From Acidobacteriota bacterium (GTDB lineage: Bacteria > Acidobacteriota > Terriglobia > UBA7540): a stretch of 64,000 bases of DNA. The stretch covers positions 1 to 64,000 of the forward strand of contig JAJYLL010000002.1 in the NCBI GenBank assembly GCA_021787735.1, in the 5' to 3' direction. The position numbers and the translations under genes were made by a program. The notes beneath the pieces were generated by a model. It made no database searches and had not been told where the DNA came from. It saw only the letters and a program-made list of their open reading frames with translations. Positions within the stretch are counted from its first letter, which is position 1. Each line of letters begins with the position of its first letter. Shown here one piece after another: positions 41,234 through 50,070 of the stretch.

Positions 41234-42316
41234 TTAAACGGCTTTCCCCTTCAGCACTACTACGCGGCTCAAATGCCGCGGCTGATCAGGATCGAACCCG
41301 CGCTTCAGCCCCAGATAGAGACCCAGCAACTGCACCGCCAGCACATGGGGCGCCAGCCGCGCGACTTCCGGAACGTCCAGTTCGAGTTCAATCAGCAGGC
41401 CGGCGGCTTGGCGAACCTTGTCGTTGGCGCGGTTGGTAATCACCAGTGTCACGCCGCCCAGTTCCTTCATCTCTTCCAGCACTTCCTGCTCGGACGTGCC
41501 CGTGCTCTCGGCCAGGAAGAATGTCAGCAGCGTTTTCGGGCTGACAATCGACTTGGGACCGTGACGGAATTCCAGCGTATGGAAAACCTGCGCGTAGGAG
41601 CATGACATCTCCGCCACCTTCAACTGCCCTTCGGAAGCGATGCCGAAAAACGGCCCCTGGCCCATAAAGACGTAGTCTGCAAACTCGTTGGCGCTCGCAA
41701 ATTTCTCAATGCGCGGCTGCAGCCGTTCCAGCGCCCGCTGCGCCTGACCGGGCATCTGCTTCAGGGCCTGCAGGAAATCGTTGCGTCCCGCGGCAAAACC
41801 CGCCAGTGCCTGCATGCTCAGCAGCATGGTGCTGAAAGAACGGGTCATCACGGTGCTGCGCTCGTCCGCGGCCGGCAGCAAAAGCGTGGCTGTCGCCAGC
41901 TTTTCCAGTTCCTTCCCGGTTGCGCAACTGATTCCCAGCGTGCGGATGTTCCGCTCCTTCTCCAGGTAATCGGCCGCCATCAACATCTCCGTGGTGTGTC
42001 CGGAACGCGATATCAATACGGGCTGGCATTTCGTTTTTCCCAGCACCTGATCGGGATACAAAAGCAGTTCTGACGCAGGGACGGCTTTTGCCCGCTGGCC
42101 GGTGACCGCGGTCCAACTCCACGCAGCCGCCTGCGCCACGTAGTAACTCGATCCGCAACCGACAAAGACCCACTCATCCGCCGGTTGAAGCGGTCTCAAA
42201 ACCTCCGCATAACGGCCGTGTTCTTCTAAGTCCTTCAAGGTCGAAGCCCAGACACTGGGCTCTGACATAATTTCAGCAAAGCTCAGATGGCCTCGCCCTT
42301 CAGTCGTCTCATTCAC
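41234..42316 (-). CDS. SIS-domain sugar phosphate isomerase/deaminase (AgaS/GlmS-C-like)
   Basis: 360 residues with two SIS domains. The first has WVFVGCGSSYYVAQAA and LISRSGHTTEML, which bind phosphosugar; the second has the CSYAQVFHTLEFRHGPKSI block found in the isomerase half of GlmS and in AgaS-type deaminases. The Glu-x-Arg-His-Gly-Pro motif is typical of enzymes that open an amino-sugar phosphate ring and isomerise or deaminate it. There is no glutaminase domain, so it is not a GlmS. It is the first gene of the operon, with a GCAGGGGAG site and a good upstream promoter. Confidence 0.85.
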   Translation of the reverse strand: MNETTEGRGHLSFAEIMSEPSVWASTLKDLEEHGRYAEVLRPLQPADEWVFVGCGSSYYVAQAAAWSWTAVTGQRAKAVPASELLLYPDQVLGKTKCQPVLISRSGHTTEMLMAADYLEKERNIRTLGISCATGKELEKLATATLLLPAADERSTVMTRSFSTMLLSMQALAGFAAGRNDFLQALKQMPGQAQRALERLQPRIEKFASANEFADYVFMGQGPFFGIASEGQLKVAEMSCSYAQVFHTLEFRHGPKSIVSPKTLLTFFLAESTGTSEQEVLEEMKELGGVTLVITNRANDKVRQAAGLLIELELDVPEVARLAPHVLAVQLLGLYLGLKRGFDPDQPRHLSRVVVLKGKAV

Positions 42317-42434
42317 TCCCCTGCCTCCTTCACTACAGTTAAAAAGTCGAAGTTCAAATAAAATAATTGCTCGGTGTGGGAACTTGCCTTAGCCGGCGAT
42401 GGCACGTTGCCCTGTACCAATTACGATAGGTTTC

Positions 42435-42463
42435 TTTTTACTACCATTCCTTTCGAATGTCAA
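42435..42463 (-). promoter_or_regulatory. Predicted sigma-70-type promoter of the SIS-kinase operon
   Basis: On the minus strand TTGACA (42458-42463) is followed, after 17 bases, by TAAAAA (42435-42440). The SIS gene starts about 120 bases downstream, leaving room for a leader. Confidence 0.5.
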
Positions 42464-42509
42464 AGAGTTTTCAGTTCGCCGTCACAAGGTCCGTCTTTGA
42501 CAAGAGCGC

Positions 42510-43595
42510 CTACCGACTGAGCCAGGGAGTCACAGGCACATGGTCGGGATTTGCAGGCTTATAAGGCCAGGCGATCCGCTTGCCGGTCGCAGCCGATTCG
42601 TAGGCTGCATAGATAATCTCAAGAGTGGCGCGGCCGTCCTCGCCGGTTTCCATCGGCTTCTCTTCACCCAGCACGCAGCGAGTGAAATGGCGCATCTCAT
42701 GTGGGAAACCGTAAAGGTAGGCTTCCTCAAAAACCGTAAAGGTCCATCCTTGTGTTCCGCCGGCTTTTTCCACGGCGTATCCATAACCGTTCTTGCTGTA
42801 AGTCTCCATTGAACTGCCGCGGAGCAGGTCGCAGTAAATCACGCCCTCGGTCCCCAGCAGTTCCACGCGGTCGTCCATGCCTCCGTGGCGGGCCCAACTG
42901 TCTTCAATCATTGCGATGCCGCCATTTTCAAACTCAACGACCACCACGCAATTGTCATCACCCTTGGTCCGGCCCTTGTGGTAAACAAGCTGGCAGTGTG
43001 CCGTCACACTCTTGACTTTAGGCTTGCCGTAAACCCAGCGGGTCCATTCAATGCCGTGGCACCCCATGTCCATCAGGGCGCCGCCGCCGGAGCGGTTGAC
43101 ATCATAGAACCAGTCGGAGTGCGGCCCGGAGTGCTTTTCGCTCTGCTTAGCCATGTAAAGTTCCCCGATGGCCTTTTCTACGACGAGATTTCTGGCCCGA
43201 CTGTACTTGGGCGAGAAGCAGATCGTTTCCGCGTACATCAGCATCACGTTGTGCTTTTTGCATGCGGCAATCATGGCATCGGCATCGTCCAGGGTATGGG
43301 CAATGGGCTTTTCAAGGATGATATGTTTTCCGGCCTCGGCCGCGGCCACCACCATCTCGCGGTGCAGGTCGTTGGGTATGCCCACAACGACCATGTCCAC
43401 ATCTTTCCTTTCAACAAGCTTGCGGTAGTCCGTCAGGGCCACCGGAATCTTCCACTTGCCGGCAAAACCTTCAACGTGGTCCTTGTTGGACGAAGCTGCC
43501 GCTACGAGTTCAGCCTCCGGCACTTCCTGGAAGGCTTCGGCATGAAGGCTTGAAACAAAAGCTGATCCAACGATGCCTACCCTGACCTTTTCCAT
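42510..43595 (-). CDS. Gfo/Idh/MocA-family NAD(P)-dependent oxidoreductase
   Basis: 361 residues. The N-terminal Rossmann domain has VGIVGSAFVSSLHAEAF (dinucleotide loop) and LEKPIAHT with the catalytic Lys of the EKP motif; the C-terminal domain has the DMGCHGIEW block with the His of the active site. The family oxidises or epimerises sugars and inositol derivatives. ATG 43595 is chosen: AGGAG lies just upstream and the frame before it has no family character. It is read in the same direction as the SIS operon, ending 194 bases before it, so it is probably a separate unit of the same carbohydrate locus. Confidence 0.9.
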   Translation of the reverse strand: MEKVRVGIVGSAFVSSLHAEAFQEVPEAELVAAASSNKDHVEGFAGKWKIPVALTDYRKLVERKDVDMVVVGIPNDLHREMVVAAAEAGKHIILEKPIAHTLDDADAMIAACKKHNVMLMYAETICFSPKYSRARNLVVEKAIGELYMAKQSEKHSGPHSDWFYDVNRSGGGALMDMGCHGIEWTRWVYGKPKVKSVTAHCQLVYHKGRTKGDDNCVVVVEFENGGIAMIEDSWARHGGMDDRVELLGTEGVIYCDLLRGSSMETYSKNGYGYAVEKAGGTQGWTFTVFEEAYLYGFPHEMRHFTRCVLGEEKPMETGEDGRATLEIIYAAYESAATGKRIAWPYKPANPDHVPVTPWLSR

Positions 43596-43806
43596 CGACC
43601 ACTCCTTGGCACCTGATTCCAGCCGCAGCGACCTTCTTTTGGCCAACGTCACACTACCCGGATACGCCGAAAACAGCAAGCCTCCAAAATACCATAAGCC
43701 GGGCCGAACACGAATCCAAGTGATCCGCAATGCATCAAGGCCCGTAACCGAAAAAAGCCGAAAGGAGTCCCTTCAATGATCCGTCGCGCCCGCCGGCAGA
43801 TTTATG

Positions 43807-43836
43807 TTGCAGCGTAAAGACCTTCGGCGATAGCAT
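43807..43836 (+). promoter_or_regulatory. Possible promoter of the PfkB-SDR-cyclase operon
   Basis: TTGCAG (43807-43812), 18-base spacer, TAGCAT (43831-43836), about 30 bases upstream of the GTG start. Confidence 0.35.
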
Positions 43837-43866
43837 CCAATACTTTGCTCTTACAGGAGAAATCAG

Positions 43867-44868
43867 GTGCAACGAAAGAAAGTGGACGTCGTCGGCCTGG
43901 GGTTGAATGCAACGGACTCAGTCCTGATGGTCAGAGAGTTTCCTCCGCTGGGAGGAAAGGAGCGCGTGGTGTCTCTTTCCCGCCAGGCCGGAGGACAGGT
44001 AGCCACAGCCCTTGTCGCCTGCCAGCGGCTGGGCCTCACCACCAGATACATTGGGAAGGTGGGCGACGATGAAGCCGGCCGCTTCCAACTTCAAAGTCTG
44101 AGCGATGAAGGCGTGGATATCGAATTTTCGGCGGTCACCGCAGGCGCGGCGACACAGTTCGGTCTGATCATCGTTGACCAGGCCACCGGCGAGCGGACCG
44201 TTTTCTGGGACCGCGACAAGCGGCTGGCAGTTACGCCGCATGAACTGGAGCAGGAAACCATCACCACGGCTCGGCTTCTGCATGTCGATGGCTGTGACGC
44301 CGACTCGTGTGCTCAGGCCGCAACATGGGCACACCAGGCCGGAATTCCCGTGGTGGCAGACCTCGACACGGTCTACAAAAAGGTAGAGCAACTCTTCTCG
44401 CTAATCGATTACATGATCGCCTCCGCCAACTTCCTTCCCACCATTACGGGGCAGAACGACCCGTTTCTGGTCCTAGAATATATGGCCCGAGAGTACAAGA
44501 TGCACGCCCCAGGAATGACGCTGGGACGTGATGGCGCCCTGCTCTACTGCGGCGGCCGCTTCTATTACTCTCCGGGATTCGTTGTCGAAACCGTAGACAC
44601 TACCGGCGCCGGCGACATCTTTCACGGGGCCTTTGCTTATGGACTGCTGCAGGGATGGGCCATCGAGCAGATTCTCGACTTTTCAAACGCCATGGCCGGG
44701 CTGAACTGCACTCGAGTTGGCGCCCGCGGCGGCATTGCGACCCGTGCGGAGGCCGAAGATCTGATCGCTAGCGGCACTCGCCACCGTAATCCCGACTACG
44801 CAAGGCTTCCAGCGGCTGGCGGCAGGGGCCGTCCCAGTCGTAAGATCAAAAGTACCCTTGCAAAGTAA
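43867..44868 (+). CDS. PfkB-family carbohydrate kinase
   Basis: 333-residue ribokinase-fold kinase, a different paralogue from the one at 40280. DTTGAGDIFHGAF near residue 242 has the catalytic Asp and Gly-rich anion hole; GGQVATALVACQRLG binds the sugar side. GTG 43867 has a good AGGAG site (ACAGGAGAA) just upstream. An SDR and a cyclase-family enzyme follow closely on the same strand (4 and 52 bases), so a short catabolic operon is likely. The substrate is unknown; the tail after residue 300 is low-complexity and basic. Confidence 0.88.
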   Translation: MQRKKVDVVGLGLNATDSVLMVREFPPLGGKERVVSLSRQAGGQVATALVACQRLGLTTRYIGKVGDDEAGRFQLQSLSDEGVDIEFSAVTAGAATQFGLIIVDQATGERTVFWDRDKRLAVTPHELEQETITTARLLHVDGCDADSCAQAATWAHQAGIPVVADLDTVYKKVEQLFSLIDYMIASANFLPTITGQNDPFLVLEYMAREYKMHAPGMTLGRDGALLYCGGRFYYSPGFVVETVDTTGAGDIFHGAFAYGLLQGWAIEQILDFSNAMAGLNCTRVGARGGIATRAEAEDLIASGTRHRNPDYARLPAAGGRGRPSRKIKSTLAK

Positions 44869-44872
44869 GACC

Positions 44873-45670
44873 ATGGCCAATGGCAGATACTCACTGATTA
44901 CGGGGGCTTCAAGCGGCATCGGCGACTGCTTTGCCCGTGCGCTTGCACAGCGCGGCCACAACCTGGTACTGACGGCACGTTCGGAAGGCAAGCTCAGCCA
45001 CCTCGCCGTCGAGTTGGCGCGCGACCATAAAATCGAGGTTGAGATTATTCCCGCTGATCTCAGCGTGCGTGACGCGGCCCCGCAGCTTGCTGCCATCCTC
45101 AAAGAACGCAACCTGTCAATCAATGTGCTGGTGAACAACGCGGCCTTTGGGGCGCGCGGCGAATTCTGGCAACTGCCGCTGGAGCGGCAGATGGCCATGG
45201 TCCGCCTGAACATTAACGCCCTGACCGAGTTGACTTATCTGCTGCTTCCGGAAATGGTGGAGCGCGGCGAGGGATCCATCATCAATGTATCGTCCACGGT
45301 AAGCTTCCAGCCCACGGCCTATACAGCCACCTACGCCGCCACCAAAGCCTTCGTCACCAGCTTCTCGATGGGCCTGGCTGAAGAGGTGCGCTCTCACGGC
45401 ATCCGCGTGGTAACACTCTGCCCGGGCAGCACCCGCACCAACTTTTTTGAGGCCGGCAATTACGGCGTGCGCAACACGCCCGGCGGCATGCAGGCTCCGC
45501 AAGAGGTTGTGGATGCTGCGCTCCGGGCGCTCGACCGGGGCGGAGGGTTAGTGGTTCCTCGTCTGCTCAACAAATCTCTGGTTTTTGTCCAGCGATTTAT
45601 TCCTCGCGAGGCGGTGGCAAAGCTGGCCGCCGCAATCTTTCGGCCCCGAAGCCAGGGCACCTCGCGCTGA
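44873..45670 (+). CDS. Short-chain dehydrogenase/reductase
   Basis: 265-residue classical SDR. ITGASSGIG forms the NAD(P) loop, NNAAFGA is the NNAG-like block, the catalytic Ser is in NVSSTVS and the Tyr/Lys pair in YAATKAF. A C-terminal basic-hydrophobic stretch could touch the membrane, as in DltE/YqjQ-like SDRs. ATG 44873 is chosen over an overlapping TTG at 44858. It lies 4 bases behind the PfkB gene and 52 bases before a cyclase gene. The substrate is not determined. Confidence 0.9.
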   Translation: MANGRYSLITGASSGIGDCFARALAQRGHNLVLTARSEGKLSHLAVELARDHKIEVEIIPADLSVRDAAPQLAAILKERNLSINVLVNNAAFGARGEFWQLPLERQMAMVRLNINALTELTYLLLPEMVERGEGSIINVSSTVSFQPTAYTATYAATKAFVTSFSMGLAEEVRSHGIRVVTLCPGSTRTNFFEAGNYGVRNTPGGMQAPQEVVDAALRALDRGGGLVVPRLLNKSLVFVQRFIPREAVAKLAAAIFRPRSQGTSR

Positions 45671-45722
45671 GGACCGTTCTGGCAACCGGATAAAACTCTT
45701 CTTCTCGAAAGGACGCTTCTCT

Positions 45723-46436
45723 ATGGACCTCACAACGTTAATCACCGGCATCAGGCAAGCCCGTGTCGTGGACCTGAGCCAGACGCTCGAAGAGCGCATG
45801 CCGAACTTTCCCACACATTCCAAGTTCTTCCACAACTTGTGGGGCTCGTATGAACCGGGCGGCAGGTCGCTCAGCTACCAAGTGCAGGTGCACGAGCACA
45901 ACGGGACGCACGTAGACGCTCCGGTACACTTCTTGGGTGACAGAAATCCGGAAGCGCACAAGTCGATTGAGCAGATCGCACCGGGCCATTTGATCGGGCG
46001 CGGTGTGCGGCTCGACTGCCGCGGACTAAAGGAAGGCGACTACATCTCAGTACACTTCATTTACCATTGGGAAGCGGAGCATGGCGCCATCGAAAAGGGC
46101 GACATTGTGCTGTTCAACTTTGGATGGTCAGCGCACTGGGGATTGACGCCAAACAACCGGCGCTATCTAGCGGACTGGCCGGGCGTCAGCATAGAAGCTG
46201 CGGAATATCTTCTTAGCAAGAGCGTGGCGGCCGTCGGCGTCGATACGCTGTCGCCCGACCCACCTGCAGCGCTGGATACGCGCCCCCTCCACCCTCTGCT
46301 GCTCGAAAAAGAGGTCCTGATTATCGAAAACCTGACGCGCCTCGACGAGCTTCCGGACGTCTTTCTGTTCATCGCCCTCCCGCTCAAAATACGGCAAGGT
46401 TCCGGGTCACCCATCCGGGCCGTCGCGCTGGTTTAG
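45723..46436 (+). CDS. Cyclase / kynurenine formamidase-like hydrolase
   Basis: 237-residue metal-dependent hydrolase of the cyclase (KynB-like) fold. The signature HEHNGTHVDAPVHF (about 56-69) contains the conserved His-x-Gly-Thr-His-x-Asp metal ligands, and VDTLSPDPP is also typical. Members include kynurenine formamidase and other N-formyl or lactone hydrolases; with PfkB kinase and SDR upstream, a sugar or lactone substrate is possible but unproven. ATG 45723 has AAGGA upstream; residues further upstream overlap the SDR and are not family-like. It converges with kdsC. Confidence 0.87.
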   Translation: MDLTTLITGIRQARVVDLSQTLEERMPNFPTHSKFFHNLWGSYEPGGRSLSYQVQVHEHNGTHVDAPVHFLGDRNPEAHKSIEQIAPGHLIGRGVRLDCRGLKEGDYISVHFIYHWEAEHGAIEKGDIVLFNFGWSAHWGLTPNNRRYLADWPGVSIEAAEYLLSKSVAAVGVDTLSPDPPAALDTRPLHPLLLEKEVLIIENLTRLDELPDVFLFIALPLKIRQGSGSPIRAVALV

Positions 46437-46460
46437 AAGACTGCTACCTGTCCGGACGCG

Positions 46461-47021
46461 CTATTCTTCTGTTGCGTTCAGGTAACGGGCAACCACCGGT
46501 TTCCACTTACCCTGCGCTTCCAGAATGATCTCAATCGTTTCGCGGATGGCCCCCTGGCCGCCCGGGGCCTTTGTCACGTAGTGAACATGCTTCCGCAGCA
46601 GCGAATGACCGTTCTGCACGCACACGGCAAGTCCAACACGCTTCAGAATGGGCAGGTCCACCAGGTCGTCGCCCACGAAACAGACTTCTTCGTCTTTCAC
46701 TCCTGCCGCCTGAAGAATGCGCTCGTAAGGCGGGATCTTCTTCAGGCTATTTTCCTCGATGAAATCCAGCTTAAGCTCCGCGGCACGATAGCGCACCGTG
46801 TCCGACCCGCGCCCGCTGATGATGCCGACCTTGATCCCCCCATCGCGCGCGTAGCGGATGCCGATGCCGTCCCGCGAATGGAATGTCTTGGTTTCAAACA
46901 TTCCGCCTTCGGGCCGCGGTACGTAATAAATGCGGCCATCGGTCATTACGCCGTCAACGTCAAGCAGCAGAAGTTTGACCTTTCGGGCCCGGCGCCTGAC
47001 TTGCTGTAAATTAAGTGGCAT
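46461..47021 (-). CDS. kdsC: 3-deoxy-D-manno-octulosonate 8-phosphate phosphatase
   Basis: 186-residue HAD phosphatase without a cap domain, as usual for KdsC tetramers. LLLLDVDGVMTDG carries the nucleophile Asp and general acid Asp, IISGRGS the second motif and CFVGDDLVDLPI the metal-binding Asp pair. It removes phosphate from KDO-8-P in lipid A-core synthesis. A strong GGAGGA site precedes the ATG. The partner enzymes kdsD and kdsA lie upstream on the same strand but are separated by unrelated genes. Confidence 0.94.
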   Translation of the reverse strand: MPLNLQQVRRRARKVKLLLLDVDGVMTDGRIYYVPRPEGGMFETKTFHSRDGIGIRYARDGGIKVGIISGRGSDTVRYRAAELKLDFIEENSLKKIPPYERILQAAGVKDEEVCFVGDDLVDLPILKRVGLAVCVQNGHSLLRKHVHYVTKAPGGQGAIRETIEIILEAQGKWKPVVARYLNATEE

Positions 47022-47096
47022 ATTCCTCCGAAAACTATTCGCAATTCATTCAATTCCGGTCCATTGCAGGTATGCAAGGTGGCTCGTTCCAGCACC

Positions 47097-47657
47097 TCAC
47101 TTCAGTCCCAATTTTTGGCCTGCCGCCAGACGGGCAATCGATTCGTGTACGCGCCTTTCACGTGTTTCAGCGCGTTTGGCCGAATGAATCCAACGCACGT
47201 ATTCGCGGCGGTGGCTCAGCGATAGCTTCTTGAAGAAACGCCACGCCTCTGAATTCCCTTTGAGCGCTCTGGCGATATAGCCCGGCAGTTTCGGGACTAC
47301 AGCGCGCGGGGCGTAGGTGTTGCCGGTGGGCGCTGCCGCGAGGCCCGCCGGCGCAAGCAATCCTGCGTCACTAAGCGCCGCCCAGCGCTTGCGATTGATG
47401 TCAGACCACTTGCTCGTGGGCTTCCTAGGCGTAAACATGCGCGCGTATCGATAATCATCAAGCCGTTTGACGAGGCTGTCGATCCAGCCAAAGCACAACG
47501 CCTCCCGAACCGATTGCTCGTACGGGACGGACTTGTTGCTCACGTTGCTTTTATAAAACACAAGCCAGACGCCCGGACCTGAGGCATGATGTCCTGCCAG
47601 CCACTTTCGCCAGTCCCGGCTGTCCCGGACCTCCAGCACAGGGAGTTCTTTCGGCAT
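47097..47657 (-). CDS. YdeI/OmpD-associated-like protein
   Basis: 186 residues of the YdeI family. REALCFGWIDSLVKRLDD is the conserved centre, SKWSDINRKRW another family block, and the RRRVHESIARLAAGQK-like tail (ETRERRVHESIARL) is the usual end. The family is linked to bacteriocin or peptide resistance in some hosts, without a known mechanism. ATG 47657 is used rather than an in-frame TTG 18 bases upstream. It sits between kdsC and kdsD, where it has no obvious role in KDO synthesis. Confidence 0.88.
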   Translation of the reverse strand: MPKELPVLEVRDSRDWRKWLAGHHASGPGVWLVFYKSNVSNKSVPYEQSVREALCFGWIDSLVKRLDDYRYARMFTPRKPTSKWSDINRKRWAALSDAGLLAPAGLAAAPTGNTYAPRAVVPKLPGYIARALKGNSEAWRFFKKLSLSHRREYVRWIHSAKRAETRERRVHESIARLAAGQKLGLK

Positions 47658-47693
47658 ACTCCCCACCCCAACCAAATCGGCCTGCCGACAGGG

Positions 47694-48653
47694 TCAAAAC
47701 ATCTCGGTCTGCCACAGGTCGTGGATGTGGACCACGCCTTCGAGGCGGCCTTCCTGGTCCAACACCATCAATGAAGTGATCCGCCGGCTTTCCATGATGT
47801 TCAGAGCGCGCGTGGCCAGTTCCTTGCGCCCGATGGACACAGGGGCACGCGTCATCAGGTCTGCAGCGCAGTGATCGAGCGCGCGGTTGCCCTCGCGCTG
47901 AAAAAAACGCCGCAGATCGCCGTCTGAAATTACGCCTGCAAGCCGGCCATCTGCGTCCACCACGGCCGTGTGACCCATCTTCTTCTTGCTGATCTCATAG
48001 ATCACGTCGGGCAGCGTGGTTTCGGGATGCACTCGCGGAATCTCGTCTCCCGAGTGCATCACGTTTTCAACTCTCCGAAGTCGAACGCCCAGGCCGCCGC
48101 CTGGATGCAGCGCCGCGTAGTCCTCTTCCCTAAAGCCGCGACGTTCCAGCAGCGCCATCGCCAGCGCATCACCGACGGCCAGCATCGCCGTAGTGGATGC
48201 CGTGGGAGCAAGGCCCAGCGGGCAGGCTTCTTCGCTGATGCTCACGTCAATCACCACATCGCTTGCCTGCGCAAGCGTCGATGCCGGCTGGCCTGTCAGC
48301 ACAATCAGAGGGATGGCAAGGCGCTTGACCGTGTCGAGCAACCGCAGCAGTTCTTCCGTTTCGCCGCTATACGAGAGCGCCATCAGCACGTCATTCGCTA
48401 CCAGACGGCCCAGATCTCCGTGCAAAGCTTCGGCGGGATGCAGGAAAAATGAAGGCGTCCCAGTGCTGGAAAAAGTGGCTGAGATCTTCTGCCCGATCAG
48501 GCCGGACTTGCCCATGCCCGTCACCACCAGGCGCCCCCGGCAAGCCAGGATGGTCTCCACCGCGCGCTCGAAATGCTCGTCCAGCCGCCCGATCAGTTCC
48601 GCAATGGCGCGCGCTTCGATCTGAAGGACTCTTCTGCCGGTTTCAAGACTCAT
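47694..48653 (-). CDS. kdsD: Arabinose-5-phosphate isomerase
   Basis: 319 residues, normal for KdsD/KpsF/GutQ. The N-terminal SIS domain has VVTGMGKSGLIGQKI and ALSYSGETEELL, with the LHPGGGLG loop; two CBS domains follow (residues about 210-319). It turns ribulose-5-phosphate into arabinose-5-phosphate, the first committed precursor of KDO. A TGxTATGAT extended -10 box lies 25 bases upstream of the ATG, so it may have its own promoter. It is 37 bases upstream of the YdeI-like gene on the same strand. Confidence 0.94.
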   Translation of the reverse strand: MSLETGRRVLQIEARAIAELIGRLDEHFERAVETILACRGRLVVTGMGKSGLIGQKISATFSSTGTPSFFLHPAEALHGDLGRLVANDVLMALSYSGETEELLRLLDTVKRLAIPLIVLTGQPASTLAQASDVVIDVSISEEACPLGLAPTASTTAMLAVGDALAMALLERRGFREEDYAALHPGGGLGVRLRRVENVMHSGDEIPRVHPETTLPDVIYEISKKKMGHTAVVDADGRLAGVISDGDLRRFFQREGNRALDHCAADLMTRAPVSIGRKELATRALNIMESRRITSLMVLDQEGRLEGVVHIHDLWQTEMF

Positions 48654-48677
48654 GCGACGTATCCGCTTAAACCTGCG

Positions 48678-48683
48678 ATCATA
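48678..48683 (-). promoter_or_regulatory. Predicted extended -10 promoter of kdsD
   Basis: The minus strand reads TGATATGAT, an extended -10 (TGnTATGAT), about 25 bases before the kdsD ATG. No good -35 is present, as expected for the extended type. Confidence 0.4.
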
Positions 48684-48866
48684 TCACAGGCGGAATACGC
48701 ATTACCGACTGTTGGTGCGCTTCCTCCGAAACCGCAGACAAGGCTGACAACCGTATTTATGGGCTGCTGTGCTCGCGCCCTGAGGGAGCATGAGTCACGT
48801 TCGCATGCCGTCTGTTTCTATAGGAAGCCCTCCTCGGCGCTGCGGGCTGGAGAAAGATGACGCGCA

Positions 48867-49901
48867 TCACTTAAGCACAAAGTCGACTAGAGACTCGTTG
48901 ACTCGAAGTTCGTCATCGTAATGGATATATCCCTTTTTCCGGAACTGGCTCATGAGGGCACTCACTTGCGCCCGTGTGGCGCCAATCATCTGGGCGAGGG
49001 TTTCATGGGTGACCCGGGGCACGACAGCCGGCAACGCTTGTCTCTCGCTGGCCCTGGCCAAAAGCAGAAGAGCCCTCGCCAGCCGCTTCTCGGTCGAATC
49101 GAACGTCAGACTGATGACGTCCTCCTGAACGGAGACGTTGCGCATGAGGAGATACGATAGGAAGTATTCGGAAAATTTCGGTTCGGTGCGCAGCAGTTTA
49201 GCCATGACGGCTTTGTCCAGGCGGATCGCCGTGGAATCGGTAACCGCTGTTGCTGTCGCAATGTAGCCAATCTCCACGGTGCGAAGAGGCGGAACGACGA
49301 AATCGAAGACACCCTCCTCCAGCGCATCAAGGTACAGCGGAACATCGACAAACCTGGAAACAACAATAACCTCAGCAGGACTGGGACTATGCCGCGCCAT
49401 TTGAAGTACTCGCTTCCAGTCTCCGTCGGGAAGTTGAACATCGGTAAAGATCACATCGGCCGTCCCGTGACGCCCGATTCCACCCCCGGCTTCCCTGCAG
49501 CCGGTGACGGTTCGAATCTCCAAAGGGCACGGATCTAAGGCGCAGGCCAACTCCTGCATGAGCCCACCTCCACTCGAGACAAGGACGATGCAGGGTAAAT
49601 CTTCCGTCTCATCGCAAGCGCAGAAGTGGAGGGGTGATCGGCTACCTTCAGGCCTCTTAAAGACCCGGCCCCGGCCATCTGGCTGTCCAGGCACACAAGA
49701 TCGGGACTCACGAGGGTTATGCTTCTTGCCTGCGGCATAATTTTTCGAGGACAGCAAGGTGTTTCCGGGCGCTGATTGCGGTGGTGAGGACCTGTGATCT
49801 TCTCCTCGCTCGGCAGACCGCGGGGGGGACAGGTCTTGAGCCTCAATCAAGTTGGTGCCTACCGCCTTCAAAGTCAGGAGTTGCACCCCGCTCCGATTCA
49901 T
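48867..49901 (-). CDS. Chimeric regulator: receiver-like domain joined to truncated Crp/Fnr protein
   Basis: 344 residues. Residues about 102-211 look like a response-regulator receiver: a Cys-Ile-Val-Leu-Val-Ser strand, VIFTDVQLPDGDW with the phospho-acceptor-position Asp154, VIVVSRF, and FDFVVPPLRT where the usual Lys is Pro. At about residue 212 the sequence changes to IATATAVTDSTAIRLDK, the last strands of a cyclic-nucleotide-binding domain, then its long dimer helix (SEYFLSYLLMRN) and a winged helix-turn-helix (THETLAQMIGATRAQVSALMSQF). About three quarters of the CNB domain is missing. Residues 1-100 are low-complexity and may not be translated. The start is unsure; a CAGACA-17-TAATAT promoter precedes ATG 49901. 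Confidence 0.75.
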   Translation of the reverse strand: MNRSGVQLLTLKAVGTNLIEAQDLSPPRSAERGEDHRSSPPQSAPGNTLLSSKNYAAGKKHNPRESRSCVPGQPDGRGRVFKRPEGSRSPLHFCACDETEDLPCIVLVSSGGGLMQELACALDPCPLEIRTVTGCREAGGGIGRHGTADVIFTDVQLPDGDWKRVLQMARHSPSPAEVIVVSRFVDVPLYLDALEEGVFDFVVPPLRTVEIGYIATATAVTDSTAIRLDKAVMAKLLRTEPKFSEYFLSYLLMRNVSVQEDVISLTFDSTEKRLARALLLLARASERQALPAVVPRVTHETLAQMIGATRAQVSALMSQFRKKGYIHYDDELRVNESLVDFVLK

Positions 49902-49922
49902 TTGTCAATTGAAAGAATATTA

Positions 49923-49951
49923 TTAGCCTCAACAAGGGTTGTCTGTATAAA
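49923..49951 (+). promoter_or_regulatory. Possible promoter of the cupin gene
   Basis: TTAGCC (49923-49928), 17 bases, TATAAA (49946-49951) on the plus strand. It overlaps, back to back, the presumed promoter of the chimeric regulator, so the two genes could be controlled together. Confidence 0.4.
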
Positions 49952-50070
49952 ATTGAACATTGGGATGCAGAGTCACAAGCGCCGCACAGCCTTTATTGAC
50001 CGGGCTCCGCGTCACCCTGAATGTCCTTGGATTTAACTGCCTGCAAGGAATGCTTACGAGGAAATATCTG

